The position numbers were made by a program, and so were the translations under genes. A stretch of 43,547 nucleotides of DNA from CAYSGX01 sp964518215. GTDB taxonomy: Bacteria > Bacteroidota > Bacteroidia > Chitinophagales > CAIOSU01. Below the pieces are notes generated by a model. The model worked only from the letters and a program-made list of their open reading frames with translations, was not told the origin of the DNA and ran no database searches. The stretch spans positions 1 to 43,547 of the forward strand of contig CAZFFP010000027.1 in assembly GCA_964518215.1 (NCBI GenBank). Direction: 5' to 3'. The stretch's first letter is position 1. Each line of letters opens with the position of its first letter. Of this stretch, positions 23,700 through 31,165 are shown one piece after another.

Positions 23700-24947
23700 A
23701 TGCTGTATCATCTCTTCAAATACCTCGACCTCCAATTCGACATACCCGGTGCCGGACTGTTTCAGTTCATCACCTTCAGGGCGGCATTTGCCATCATATT
23801 GTCGTTGGTGATAACGATTGTGTTTGGCAAGCGCATTCTCGCTTTTCTTCTGAAAAAGCAAGTGGGCGAATCCATTCGCGATTTGGGTTTGGACGGACAG
23901 AAAGAAAAAGAAGGCACTCCCACTATGGGCGGATTGATGATACTCGCTGCTATCCTCATTCCAACATTATTATTCGCCAATCTACAAAACATTTACATAC
24001 AACTCATGATTCTCACCACCGTGTGGATGGGCTTCATTGGTTTTCTTGATGATTATATCAAAGTATTTAAAAAAGATAAAAAAGGTCTTGCCGGAAAATT
24101 TAAAGTTATCGGGCAAATTGGATTGGGCATGATACTCGGAGCCATATTGTATTTCCACGATGATGTAACGGTGCGCCATGAAATAAAACAAACGGAATAC
24201 GAACAGTTGGCAGCGCAAGATGAAACGACTACGCATCGCTTCATGAATAAATTTTATAAAGATGTGAAGGAACTCAGCACCACTATTCCTTTCATAAAAA
24301 ATCATGAACTGAAATACAACAAGCTGATAGAAATGGCTGGCATTGCTTCGCCTATTATCATTTTCATTTTGTTTTTGCTCATTGTAACATTCATCATCAC
24401 AGCAGTATCGAATGGCGCCAACATTACCGATGGCGTGGATGGATTAGCTACAGGTTCATCGGCTATCGTAGGTGCTACACTGTTAGTGTTTGCTTATGTT
24501 TCTGGCAACCTGATTTTTTCCGACTATCTAAAAATCATGTTTATTCCGCATACGGGCGAGCTGGTAATTTTCGCTGCCGCTTTTGTGGGCGCTTGTGTAG
24601 GCTTTCTTTGGTTCAATGCTTATCCGGCTCAGGTGTTCATGGGCGATACCGGAAGTCTCGCTCTTGGCGGCATCATAGCTGCATTGGCTATTATTCTTCG
24701 GAAAGAATTATTGCTACCCGTGTTGTGCGGCATTTTCCTAATAGAAAATCTTTCGGTGATGATGCAGGTAAGCTATTTCAAATACACGAAGAGAAAATAT
24801 GGCGAAGGCAGACGCATTTTCAAAATGTCGCCACTGCATCACCATTATCAGAAATCAGGAATGCACGAATCGAAAATTGTAACACGCTTCTGGATAGTAG
24901 GCATACTGCTGGCAGTAATGACGATTGTAACGCTGAAAATTAGATAG
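23700..24947 (+). CDS. mraY: Phospho-MurNAc-pentapeptide translocase MraY
   Basis: The 415-residue polytopic inner-membrane enzyme has GTPTMGGLMI, LDDYIKVFKKDKKGLAGKFK, the catalytic SNGANITDGVDGLATG loop, FMGDTGSLALGG and the cytoplasmic RRIFKMSPLHHHYQ motif. It transfers phospho-MurNAc-pentapeptide to undecaprenyl phosphate, giving lipid I. It is about 55 residues longer than the E. coli enzyme because of a loop (about 160-205, HDDVTVRHEIKQTEYEQLAA onward), which is usual for Bacteroidota. The ATG at 23700 is directly preceded by a heptamer array. About 250 nt of repeats separate it from murD. Confidence 0.97.
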   Translation: MLYHLFKYLDLQFDIPGAGLFQFITFRAAFAIILSLVITIVFGKRILAFLLKKQVGESIRDLGLDGQKEKEGTPTMGGLMILAAILIPTLLFANLQNIYIQLMILTTVWMGFIGFLDDYIKVFKKDKKGLAGKFKVIGQIGLGMILGAILYFHDDVTVRHEIKQTEYEQLAAQDETTTHRFMNKFYKDVKELSTTIPFIKNHELKYNKLIEMAGIASPIIIFILFLLIVTFIITAVSNGANITDGVDGLATGSSAIVGATLLVFAYVSGNLIFSDYLKIMFIPHTGELVIFAAAFVGACVGFLWFNAYPAQVFMGDTGSLALGGIIAALAIILRKELLLPVLCGIFLIENLSVMMQVSYFKYTKRKYGEGRRIFKMSPLHHHYQKSGMHESKIVTRFWIVGILLAVMTIVTLKIR

Positions 24948-24954
24948 AGAAAGA

Positions 24955-24989
24955 TTTATGACGTATGAATTCGGATTTAGGAATTAAGA
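24955..24989. repeat. Five-unit heptamer array NNTNNGA
   Basis: TTTATGA, CGTATGA, ATTCGGA, TTTAGGA and ATTAAGA follow each other without gaps, 7 nt after the mraY stop. T at position 3 and GA at positions 6-7 are constant. Confidence 0.6.
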
Positions 24990-25031
24990 AAAATGAAACA
25001 ACAAGAAATAAAACTCAAAACAATTAATCAA

Positions 25032-25133
25032 CGTCATTGCGAGCGCAACGTAGTGGAGCGATGCAATCTAATTTTTATAAATGATTGCTTCGTCATGCTC
25101 AACTGCGTGGCAGCGCAATTCCTCGCAATGACG
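25032..25133. repeat. 102-bp dispersed element with CGTCATTGCGAG ends
   Basis: Outer arms CGTCATTGCGAG (25032-25043) and CTCGCAATGACG (25122-25133) are perfect inverted repeats, with an inner pair GCAATC/GATTGC (25063-25068, 25083-25088). Elements with these termini are widespread in Bacteroidota and some other phyla as non-autonomous palindromic repeats. It lies between mraY and murD and contains no gene. Confidence 0.85.
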
Positions 25134-25151
25134 AAAAACTCAACATCACAC

Positions 25152-25186
25152 AAAATCCAAATCATAAATCATAAACCCTAAATCAT
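25152..25186. repeat. Five-unit heptamer array AAATCAT
   Basis: AAAATCC, AAATCAT, AAATCAT, AAACCCT and AAATCAT run in phase and end 13 nt before the murD start. The AAATCAT word is the same as that just before mraY (23677-23697). Confidence 0.8.
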
Positions 25187-25199
25187 AAATACAAAAGGA

Positions 25200-26537
25200 G
25201 TGCAGAAGGATTTCATTTCAATATTAGGCGGTGGCGAAAGCGGTGTTGGCGCAGCAATGCTCGCGCAGCAACAGGGCTTTGATGTGTTTGTGAGCGATGC
25301 GGGAAAAATTAAGGATAACTATAAAACTGAATTGCAAAAAAGAAATATCGCTTTTGAAGAAGAACAACATTCAGAAGATAAAATATTAGCCGCATCTACC
25401 GTTATCAAAAGTCCGGGTATTCCTGAAAAAGCCGAAATCATTAAGAAAGCGAAAGCAAAAAATATTTCCGTTATATCCGAAATAGAATTTGCTTCGCGAT
25501 ATACTGATGCGAAAATTATTGCCATCACCGGAAGTAACGGTAAAAGCACCTGCACCAGTCTCACGCATCATATTTTCAAAAAGGCGGGCATCAATGCCGG
25601 GCTTGGCGGCAATATAGGAAAGAGTTTTGCCGCGCTTGTTGCTGAAGAAAAACACGATGTGTATGTGCTCGAAATCAGCAGTTTTCAGTTGGATGATATT
25701 ACATCATTCAAACCCTATGTAAGCATTCTGCTCAACATTACTCCCGACCATTTAGACCGCTACGAATACAGCTTAGATAAATACGCCCAATCAAAATTTA
25801 ATATCGCCAAATATCAAAGCGAATGCGACTACTTCATCTATTGCAGTGATGATGAAGTAACCATGCAACACCTTCCGCAGCAACAAATCAAAGCGCAGCA
25901 ATTGCCCTTCAGTCATAAAAAAAAAACAGACAGCATTGCTTTCACCGAACAAAAAAAACTTTTCATCAACCATAAAATCCCATTCAATATGCTCGTAACA
26001 GACTTATCGCTCAAAGGTACTCACAACCTTTACAACTCAATGGCAGCAGGACTTGCGGCTAGAGTTCTGGACATTAACAAAGATATCATCCGCGAAAGCA
26101 TGATGGATTACAAAGGCTTGGAACATCGCCTGGAGTTTATCGCTAAAATCGGAGGAGTCGAATACATCAACGATTCGAAAGCCACCAATGTAAATTCTGT
26201 TTGGTATGCGCTCGAAAGCATGAACCGCCCCGTGGTTTGGATTGCCGGAGGCGTTGATAAAGGCAACGATTATGAAATTCTTAAGCCATTGGTGAAGAAA
26301 AAAGTAAAGGCAATTATTTGCATGGGCGTTGACAACCTGAAAATTCACGAAGCTTTTTCGCGCTATGTTGATTTGATTGTTAACACAGGCTCTGCGCAAG
26401 AAGCAGTTCAAATGTCGAGCAAAGTAGCAACGAAAGGCGATGTAGTGTTGCTGTCACCCGCCTGTGCCAGTTTCGATTTGTTTCAAAATTATGAAGACCG
26501 TGGTCGTAAATTCAGACATGCGGTGTTGTCTTTATAA
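25200..26537 (+). CDS. murD: UDP-MurNAc-L-alanine:D-glutamate ligase MurD
   Basis: The 445-residue Mur ligase has the GGGESGVGAAMLAQ N-terminal nucleotide-like domain, ITGSNGKSTCTSL (about 109-120), NITPDHLDRY, GLEHRLEFIAKIGGVEYINDSKATN and LLSPACASFDLFQNYEDRGRKF. These are diagnostic for MurD. It adds D-Glu to UDP-MurNAc-L-Ala. The start is GTG at 25200; no in-frame ATG precedes the Rossmann-like motif, and AAAAGGAG overlaps the start as a purine-rich leader. It is followed by palindrome copy 3 and ftsW. Confidence 0.96.
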   Translation: MQKDFISILGGGESGVGAAMLAQQQGFDVFVSDAGKIKDNYKTELQKRNIAFEEEQHSEDKILAASTVIKSPGIPEKAEIIKKAKAKNISVISEIEFASRYTDAKIIAITGSNGKSTCTSLTHHIFKKAGINAGLGGNIGKSFAALVAEEKHDVYVLEISSFQLDDITSFKPYVSILLNITPDHLDRYEYSLDKYAQSKFNIAKYQSECDYFIYCSDDEVTMQHLPQQQIKAQQLPFSHKKKTDSIAFTEQKKLFINHKIPFNMLVTDLSLKGTHNLYNSMAAGLAARVLDINKDIIRESMMDYKGLEHRLEFIAKIGGVEYINDSKATNVNSVWYALESMNRPVVWIAGGVDKGNDYEILKPLVKKKVKAIICMGVDNLKIHEAFSRYVDLIVNTGSAQEAVQMSSKVATKGDVVLLSPACASFDLFQNYEDRGRKFRHAVLSL

Positions 26538-26546
26538 ATAATAAAC

Positions 26547-26575
26547 CCCTTAGAGACGCATGATATGCGTCTCTA
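26547..26575. repeat. Dispersed short palindrome, copy 3
   Basis: TAGAGACGCAT (26551-26561) and ATGCGTCTCTA (26565-26575) form perfect 11-bp arms around GAT, preceded by CCCCT. Unlike copies 1 and 2 it lies 10 nt beyond the upstream stop codon (murD). It may act as an mRNA hairpin between murD and ftsW. Confidence 0.9.
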
Positions 26576-26598
26576 CAGAAATAAAAATCACAAAACCC

Positions 26599-27738
26599 AT
26601 GAACCAAATCACCGGTTATATCAAAGGCGATAAAATCATTTGGCTGGTAGTGGCATTGCTATCGGTAGTATCGTTGTTGGCTGTTTACAGCGCCACAGGT
26701 TCGTTGGCTTATGTCGAAAAGAAAGGCACGGAATATTATTTATTCAAACAGTGCGTATTGATGGGGATTGGTTTTGCGCTCATGTTTCTCATGCACAAAA
26801 TTCACTATCGTTATTATGCCCGTATAGCGCAAATACTTTTAGTGATTTCTGTGCCTTTGCTCATCTATACTTTGTTTTTCGGAACCAGTAAAAATGAAGC
26901 TGCACGATGGATTACCCTGCCTGTTGTGGGTTTAACTTTTCAGGCATCTGATTTGGCAAAACTTGCGCTCATGATGTATCTCGCCCGCGAACTGGCTGTT
27001 CGTCAAACTAAAAACACCACATGGAAAGAATCCATGTTCAGCATCATGCTGCCGGTAATGGGAATTTGCGCATTGATATTACCCGCCAATCTTTCAACGG
27101 CAGTCATGTTGTTTGCCACAAGTATGTTGGTGATGTTTATCGGGCGCATGAAAATTCTGCATCTCATGAGTTCAATGGGAATTATTGCGGGCGCAGTTGC
27201 AATTACGGTGCTTATCGTCATGACCATACCCGGACAAGGACGATTTGAAACCTGGAAAAAACGCATAGAAACTTTTGGCGATAGTCGCGAAGTGCCTTAT
27301 CAGGTGCAGCAAGCGAAAATTGCCATTGCCAAAGGAGGCACTTTGGGCAAGGGTCCGGGTAATAGTCATCAAAGAAATTTTTTGCCTCACCCGTATTCCG
27401 ATTTCATTTTCGCCATCATCATAGAAGAGTATGGTTTGTTGGGCGGGTTCGCTATTATTTTTCTGTATCTCGTTTTGTTGTTTCGATGCATCAAAATAGT
27501 CATCAAAAGTCCGAAGGCTTATGGTGCGTTGTTAGCGGTAGGATTAGGCATCAGTTTGGTGTTGCAGGCATTCATTCACATGGCGGTGAATGTGAACCTG
27601 CTGCCTGTTACCGGTTTAACATTGCCTTTGGTGAGTATGGGCGGCACATCATTATTGTTTACAAGTATCGCGTTGGGAATTATTCTCAGCGTGAGCAGAT
27701 ATGTGGAAGAAGAGGGAGAATTGGCAGTCTCAACTTAA
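26599..27738 (+). CDS. ftsW: Septal peptidoglycan glycosyltransferase FtsW
   Basis: From the ATG at 26599 the product is 379 residues with about ten membrane spans. SEDS-family motifs are clear: YSATGSLAY, ARWITLPVVGLTFQASDLAKLALMMYLAR, the QQAKIAIAKGGTLGKGPGNSHQRNFLPHPYSDFIFAIIIEEYG block and the C-terminal LPVTGLTLPLVSMGGTSLL. It polymerises lipid II at the septum with FtsI. An in-frame ATG at 26560 would start inside palindrome copy 3 and add 13 unrelated residues, so I reject it. Confidence 0.96.
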   Translation: MNQITGYIKGDKIIWLVVALLSVVSLLAVYSATGSLAYVEKKGTEYYLFKQCVLMGIGFALMFLMHKIHYRYYARIAQILLVISVPLLIYTLFFGTSKNEAARWITLPVVGLTFQASDLAKLALMMYLARELAVRQTKNTTWKESMFSIMLPVMGICALILPANLSTAVMLFATSMLVMFIGRMKILHLMSSMGIIAGAVAITVLIVMTIPGQGRFETWKKRIETFGDSREVPYQVQQAKIAIAKGGTLGKGPGNSHQRNFLPHPYSDFIFAIIIEEYGLLGGFAIIFLYLVLLFRCIKIVIKSPKAYGALLAVGLGISLVLQAFIHMAVNVNLLPVTGLTLPLVSMGGTSLLFTSIALGIILSVSRYVEEEGELAVST

Positions 27739-27792
27739 TAAAAACTGTGTTCAACGGAGCATAAGAATAAAAACAAAAATGAAGTAAGGAAT

Positions 27793-27828
27793 AGTCGAAC
27801 ATCGAAAATCGTAAAGTCGCAAATCGAA
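27793..27828. repeat. Heptamer-like TCG array before murG
   Basis: AGTCGAA, CATCGAA, AATCGTA, AAGTCGCA and AATCGAA (one unit is 8 nt) fill the spacer up to the murG ATG at 27832. The words resemble those of the murE-mraY spacer (TCGAAAA). Confidence 0.6.
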
Positions 27829-27831
27829 AAA

Positions 27832-28926
27832 ATGAGCAACAAAATCATCTTCACCGGAGGAGGAACAGGCGGACATGTGTTTCCGGCAATTGCGATTGCG
27901 AATGCTATAAAAACTATTGAACCCGAAACAGAGTTTTTGTTTGTAGGCGCGAAAGGTCGTTTAGAAATGACTAAAGTTCCTGAAGCGGGATATAACATTG
28001 AAGGGCTGAACATCAGCGGATTTCAGCGCGATGATTGGATGAAAAATATTTCACTGCCATTCAAAATTATTGGCAGTTTATGGAAAGCAAGAAAACTTAT
28101 CAAACAATTTCAACCGCATGTGGTAGTGGGTGTGGGCGGTTATGCCAGTGGTCCGGTAATGTATGTGGCGAACCTCATGAACATTCCTGTTTTGATTCAG
28201 GAACAAAATTCATTCGCAGGTGCCACCAACAAACTGATGCGCCACAAAGCACAAAAATTTTGTGTGGCTTACGATGGCATGGATAAATTTTTTCCGCAGG
28301 AAAAAATTATCAAAACAGGAAATCCCGTGCGGCAGAATATAGCTGAAATGAAAACAAACAAACTGAAAAGTTTAAATGCTTTCGGCTTGCAGGAAGGGAA
28401 ACGAACCATTCTGGTAATAGGTGGAAGTTTGGGTGCGCACACCATCAATGAATCTATTGTGAAAGGCTTTGGTCTTTTCAAAGAATGGAATGTGCAGGTA
28501 TTGTGGCAAACGGGTAAAACCTATTTTGAAAAAGCGAAAGAGCAAGCCGCGCCATTTGATAATGTAAAGGTGCATGAGTTCATCAAAAATATGGATGAAG
28601 CCTACGATGCAGCCGATATCATCATTTCGCGTGCAGGAGCTATTGCCATTTCAGAATTGTGTTTGATTGGCAAGCCGATAATCTTAGTTCCTTCGCCTAA
28701 TGTTGCCGAAGACCATCAAACTAAAAATGCGATGGCTTTGGTGGAGCAAAAAGCTGCGTTAATGGTGAAAGATGCAGAAGCACGCAAAGAGTTGATTAAT
28801 GTGTTGCTGAAACTGAAAGATGATATCGCTTTGCAAATAACGCTTTCACAAAACATCCGTCAACTCGGTATTCCCGATGCGGCAGAAAGAATTGCGGGAG
28901 AGGTGTTGGGATTAGTTAGCAGATGA
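27832..28926 (+). CDS. murG: Lipid II synthase MurG
   Basis: The 364-residue GT-B glycosyltransferase has GGGTGGHVFPAIAIANAI at residues 8-25 (lipid I site), GVGGYASGPVMYVANL, PVLIQEQNSFAGATNKLM, GGSLGAHTINESIV, and the UDP-GlcNAc site ISRAGAIAISELCLIGKPIILVPSPNVAEDHQTKNA. It transfers GlcNAc to lipid I on the cytoplasmic face of the inner membrane, making lipid II. The ATG start is preceded by a TCG-word repeat array. About 220 nt of repeat-rich DNA separate it from murC. Confidence 0.97.
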   Translation: MSNKIIFTGGGTGGHVFPAIAIANAIKTIEPETEFLFVGAKGRLEMTKVPEAGYNIEGLNISGFQRDDWMKNISLPFKIIGSLWKARKLIKQFQPHVVVGVGGYASGPVMYVANLMNIPVLIQEQNSFAGATNKLMRHKAQKFCVAYDGMDKFFPQEKIIKTGNPVRQNIAEMKTNKLKSLNAFGLQEGKRTILVIGGSLGAHTINESIVKGFGLFKEWNVQVLWQTGKTYFEKAKEQAAPFDNVKVHEFIKNMDEAYDAADIIISRAGAIAISELCLIGKPIILVPSPNVAEDHQTKNAMALVEQKAALMVKDAEARKELINVLLKLKDDIALQITLSQNIRQLGIPDAAERIAGEVLGLVSR

Positions 28927-28953
28927 AAAAATTGAATTAATAAATGCTAATAT

Positions 28954-29141
28954 GTTGAAGTGTTCAAATGTTCAAATGTTGAAATTTTGTCTTGATTGTG
29001 TAGAGTGCGATTTTAAGGGCAAGTTGAAAGTCCCCCTTGCGGGAGGATTCAGTGAGATAGCGAAGGGGGTTAGGGGGATGAAATTTTGGACGAGACCAAA
29101 AAACTAAAAACTAAAGGCTAACAGCTAAAGGCTTTAGGCTC
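28954..29141. repeat. Composite repeat spacer between murG and murC
   Basis: Three repeat types are stacked. Four octamers GTTGAAGT, GTTCAAAT, GTTCAAAT, GTTGAAAT lie at 28954-28985. A CCCCCTT (29032-29038) and AAGGGGG (29063-29069) inverted pair is followed by TTAGGGGG. Five or more heptamers AACTAAA, AACTAAA, GGCTAAC, AGCTAAA, GGCTTTA lie at 29102-29136. The last array ends 10 nt before the murC ATG. I see no gene in the spacer 28927-29146. Confidence 0.8.
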
Positions 29142-29146
29142 AAAAT

Positions 29147-30396
29147 ATGATTGAAACAACTCCACATAAAATCTTCTTCATCGGCATTGGCGGCATAGGC
29201 ATGAGCGCATTGGCGAGGTATTTTCGTTCCAAAGGCTCAACAGTTTTTGGCTACGATAAAACCGAAACCGAACTCACCCGTCAATTAGAAGAAGAAGGTA
29301 TTTCGGTGCATTACGAAGATGAAGTGAAAAATATTCCGCAGGAAATTTCATTGGTGATTTATACGCCTGCTATTCCTAAAAATCATACTCAGTTCAATTA
29401 TTTTTTACAAAACAACTATACCGTAAAGAAGCGCTCCGAAGTGTTGGAAATGCTCACAATAAACAAACTCACTATTGCAGTGGGAGGCTCTCACGGCAAG
29501 ACTACTGTTACTTCCATGATTGCCCACATATTGGTGCAGTCGGGTGTGAAGTGTTATGCTTTTTTGGGTGGCATTGCCACCAATTACAACTCCAACTTTA
29601 TTGACAGCGAAAAGTATCAGGCTTCAAAAAATGAAAACGAATACATCGTTGTGGAAGCCGATGAGTTCGACCGTTCGTTTTTAAAACTGCATCCTCAAAT
29701 AGCCGTTATCACAGCCGTTGACACCGACCATTTAGATATTTACGGCTCAAAAGAAAATATTGAAGAAGCGTTTGTGCAGTTTGCTCAACAAGTGCAGCCC
29801 GATGGAAAAATAGTAATCAACGAAAACGCATCTATACTTTCAAAAATTGAAAAACCAACCATCACTTACGGTTGGAATAATGCCGATGTGGTAGTGAGCG
29901 AAGTGAAGTATGAAGGAGGAATAATGAAATTCAAAATTCAAAATTCAAAAGATATATCAGCCTTCAGCCTTCAGCCCTCAGCCTTCACGCTTCCCATGTG
30001 CGGCAGCCACAATGCCGAAAACGCAACGGCAGCGGCAACAGTAGCTTCGCTCATAGGCATTGATGATGCATCCGTTCAAAAATCATTAGCCACTTTTTCG
30101 GGAATCAAACGAAGGTTTGAGTTCATCATCAGGCGCGATGATTTTGTTTTTATTGACGACTACGCGCATCACCCCGAAGAAATCAAACGCTTCATTCAAT
30201 CGGTGAAAGAATTGTTTCCGCAAAAAAAAATAACGGTTGTTTTTCAACCGCATCTTTTCAGCAGAACAAACGATTTACAAAACGAATTTGCCGAAGCCCT
30301 GAGCCTTGCCGATGAAGCGATACTCTTAGATATTTATCCGGCTCGTGAGTTGCCGATAGCAGGCATTACTTCCGAAATTATTTTCAACAAAATTTC
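29147..30396 (+). CDS. murC: UDP-MurNAc:L-alanine ligase MurC (3' end lost in gap)
   Basis: 416 residues are visible before the N gap. FIGIGGIGMSALARYF (N-terminal UDP-binding), VGGSHGKTTVTSMIAHIL (about 112-129), VEADEFDRSFLKLHP, DTDHLDIYG, CGSHNAENATAAATVASLIG, FEFIIRRDDFVFIDDYAHHPEEI and FQPHLFSRTNDL are all standard for MurC. It adds the first L-Ala to UDP-MurNAc. About 35-50 C-terminal residues are missing. Residues 260-280 (MKFKIQNSKD, ISAFSLQPSAF) are encoded by heptamer arrays of the type otherwise found between genes. An open frame that continues through the Ns into ftsQ is an artefact of the gap. Confidence 0.95.
29927..29985 (+). repeat. Heptamer arrays inside the murC coding sequence
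   Basis: AAATTC followed by AAAATTC twice (29927-29946) is followed 11 nt later by four CAGCCTT units (29958-29985, the third CAGCCCT). Both have a strict 7-nt period and are translated in frame as part of a loop just before the MurC CGSHNAENA motif. A gain or loss of one unit would shift the frame. Confidence 0.9.
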
Positions 30397-30496
30397 NNNN
30401 NNNNNNNNNNNNNNNNNNNNNNNNNNNNNNNNNNNNNNNNNNNNNNNNNNNNNNNNNNNNNNNNNNNNNNNNNNNNNNNNNNNNNNNNNNNNNNNN
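30397..30496. other. Assembly gap of 100 Ns between murC and ftsQ
   Basis: Exactly 100 Ns, a conventional placeholder length. The missing DNA should hold the murC 3' end (about 110-150 nt), any spacer, and the ftsQ 5' end with its membrane anchor (about 100 nt or more). The true gap is therefore probably longer than 100 nt. Confidence 0.95.
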
Positions 30497-31165
30497 TTTC
30501 GCAATCTTCAGGTAAGTATTGATAACAGCACCGGATTATTTTTCGTAAATGATGAAGATGTGTTCAATGTTTTTTTAGAAAATTATTCCGACACATCATC
30601 GCTTGCCATCGCTTCCATTAACCTTTTGCAATTTGAAAAACGTTTAAAAAATAATCCGTTTGTTCGCCAGGCTGAAGTATCGAGCGATATGAATGGGAAC
30701 ATATTTGTAAATATTGTCCAGAAACAACCACTATTGAGAATTATTAACAACAACGGTGTGAGTTATTATTTGGATGAAAAGGGTAATAAGATGCCTGTGT
30801 CAGGTAATTTTACCGCACGTGTGCCGGTAGTAACAGGAGCAGTGGAAAGTGGCATTGATAAACAGACCGATTCGTTGTTGTTGAAACAGTTATTTGAAAC
30901 CATCACTTTCATCAGAAACGATGATTTTCTATGGTCGCTTTCGGAACAGTTGCATATCAACAGCAAAGGCGATACAGAGTTGGTTCCCAAGTTGGGAAAT
31001 TTCATTTTTCTTTTGGGCGATTTGGAAAACCTGAAAGCTAAATTTCAACGACTGAAAATATTTTACAACGAAGTGATTACTAACGATGAAGTGAATCAAT
31101 GCCTGCTTATTAACCTGAAATTCGACAACCAGATTATCTGCACACTTAAAAACCAAAACCTATGA
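30497..31165 (+). CDS. ftsQ: Cell division protein FtsQ (5' end lost in gap)
   Basis: 222 residues are visible. The fragment opens in what looks like the start of the POTRA region (VSIDNSTGLFFVNDEDV) and continues with INLLQFEKRLKNNPFVRQAEVSSDMNGNIFVNIVQKQPLLRI, the FtsQ/DivIB pattern of a small POTRA domain. Then comes YYLDEKGNKMPVS and a beta domain. The N-terminal cytoplasmic tail and membrane span are in the gap. FtsQ links FtsA-side and FtsL/DivIC-side divisome proteins. Its stop overlaps the ftsA ATG by 4 nt (ATGA), which helps confirm the reading frame. Confidence 0.88.
   Translation, partial: FRNLQVSIDNSTGLFFVNDEDVFNVFLENYSDTSSLAIASINLLQFEKRLKNNPFVRQAEVSSDMNGNIFVNIVQKQPLLRIINNNGVSYYLDEKGNKMPVSGNFTARVPVVTGAVESGIDKQTDSLLLKQLFETITFIRNDDFLWSLSEQLHINSKGDTELVPKLGNFIFLLGDLENLKAKFQRLKIFYNEVITNDEVNQCLLINLKFDNQIICTLKNQNL

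Noticed and set aside
24993..25181. 62-codon plus-strand open frame between mraY and murD
   Set aside because: It is made of the CGTCATTGCGAG element and a heptamer array and has no protein character.
26560..26598. Upstream ATG for ftsW
   Set aside because: It lies inside palindrome copy 3 and adds 13 residues unrelated to FtsW. The ATG at 26599 fits the family.
29147..31165. A single MurC-FtsQ fusion protein
   Set aside because: The frame only persists because exactly 100 placeholder Ns separate the two partial genes.
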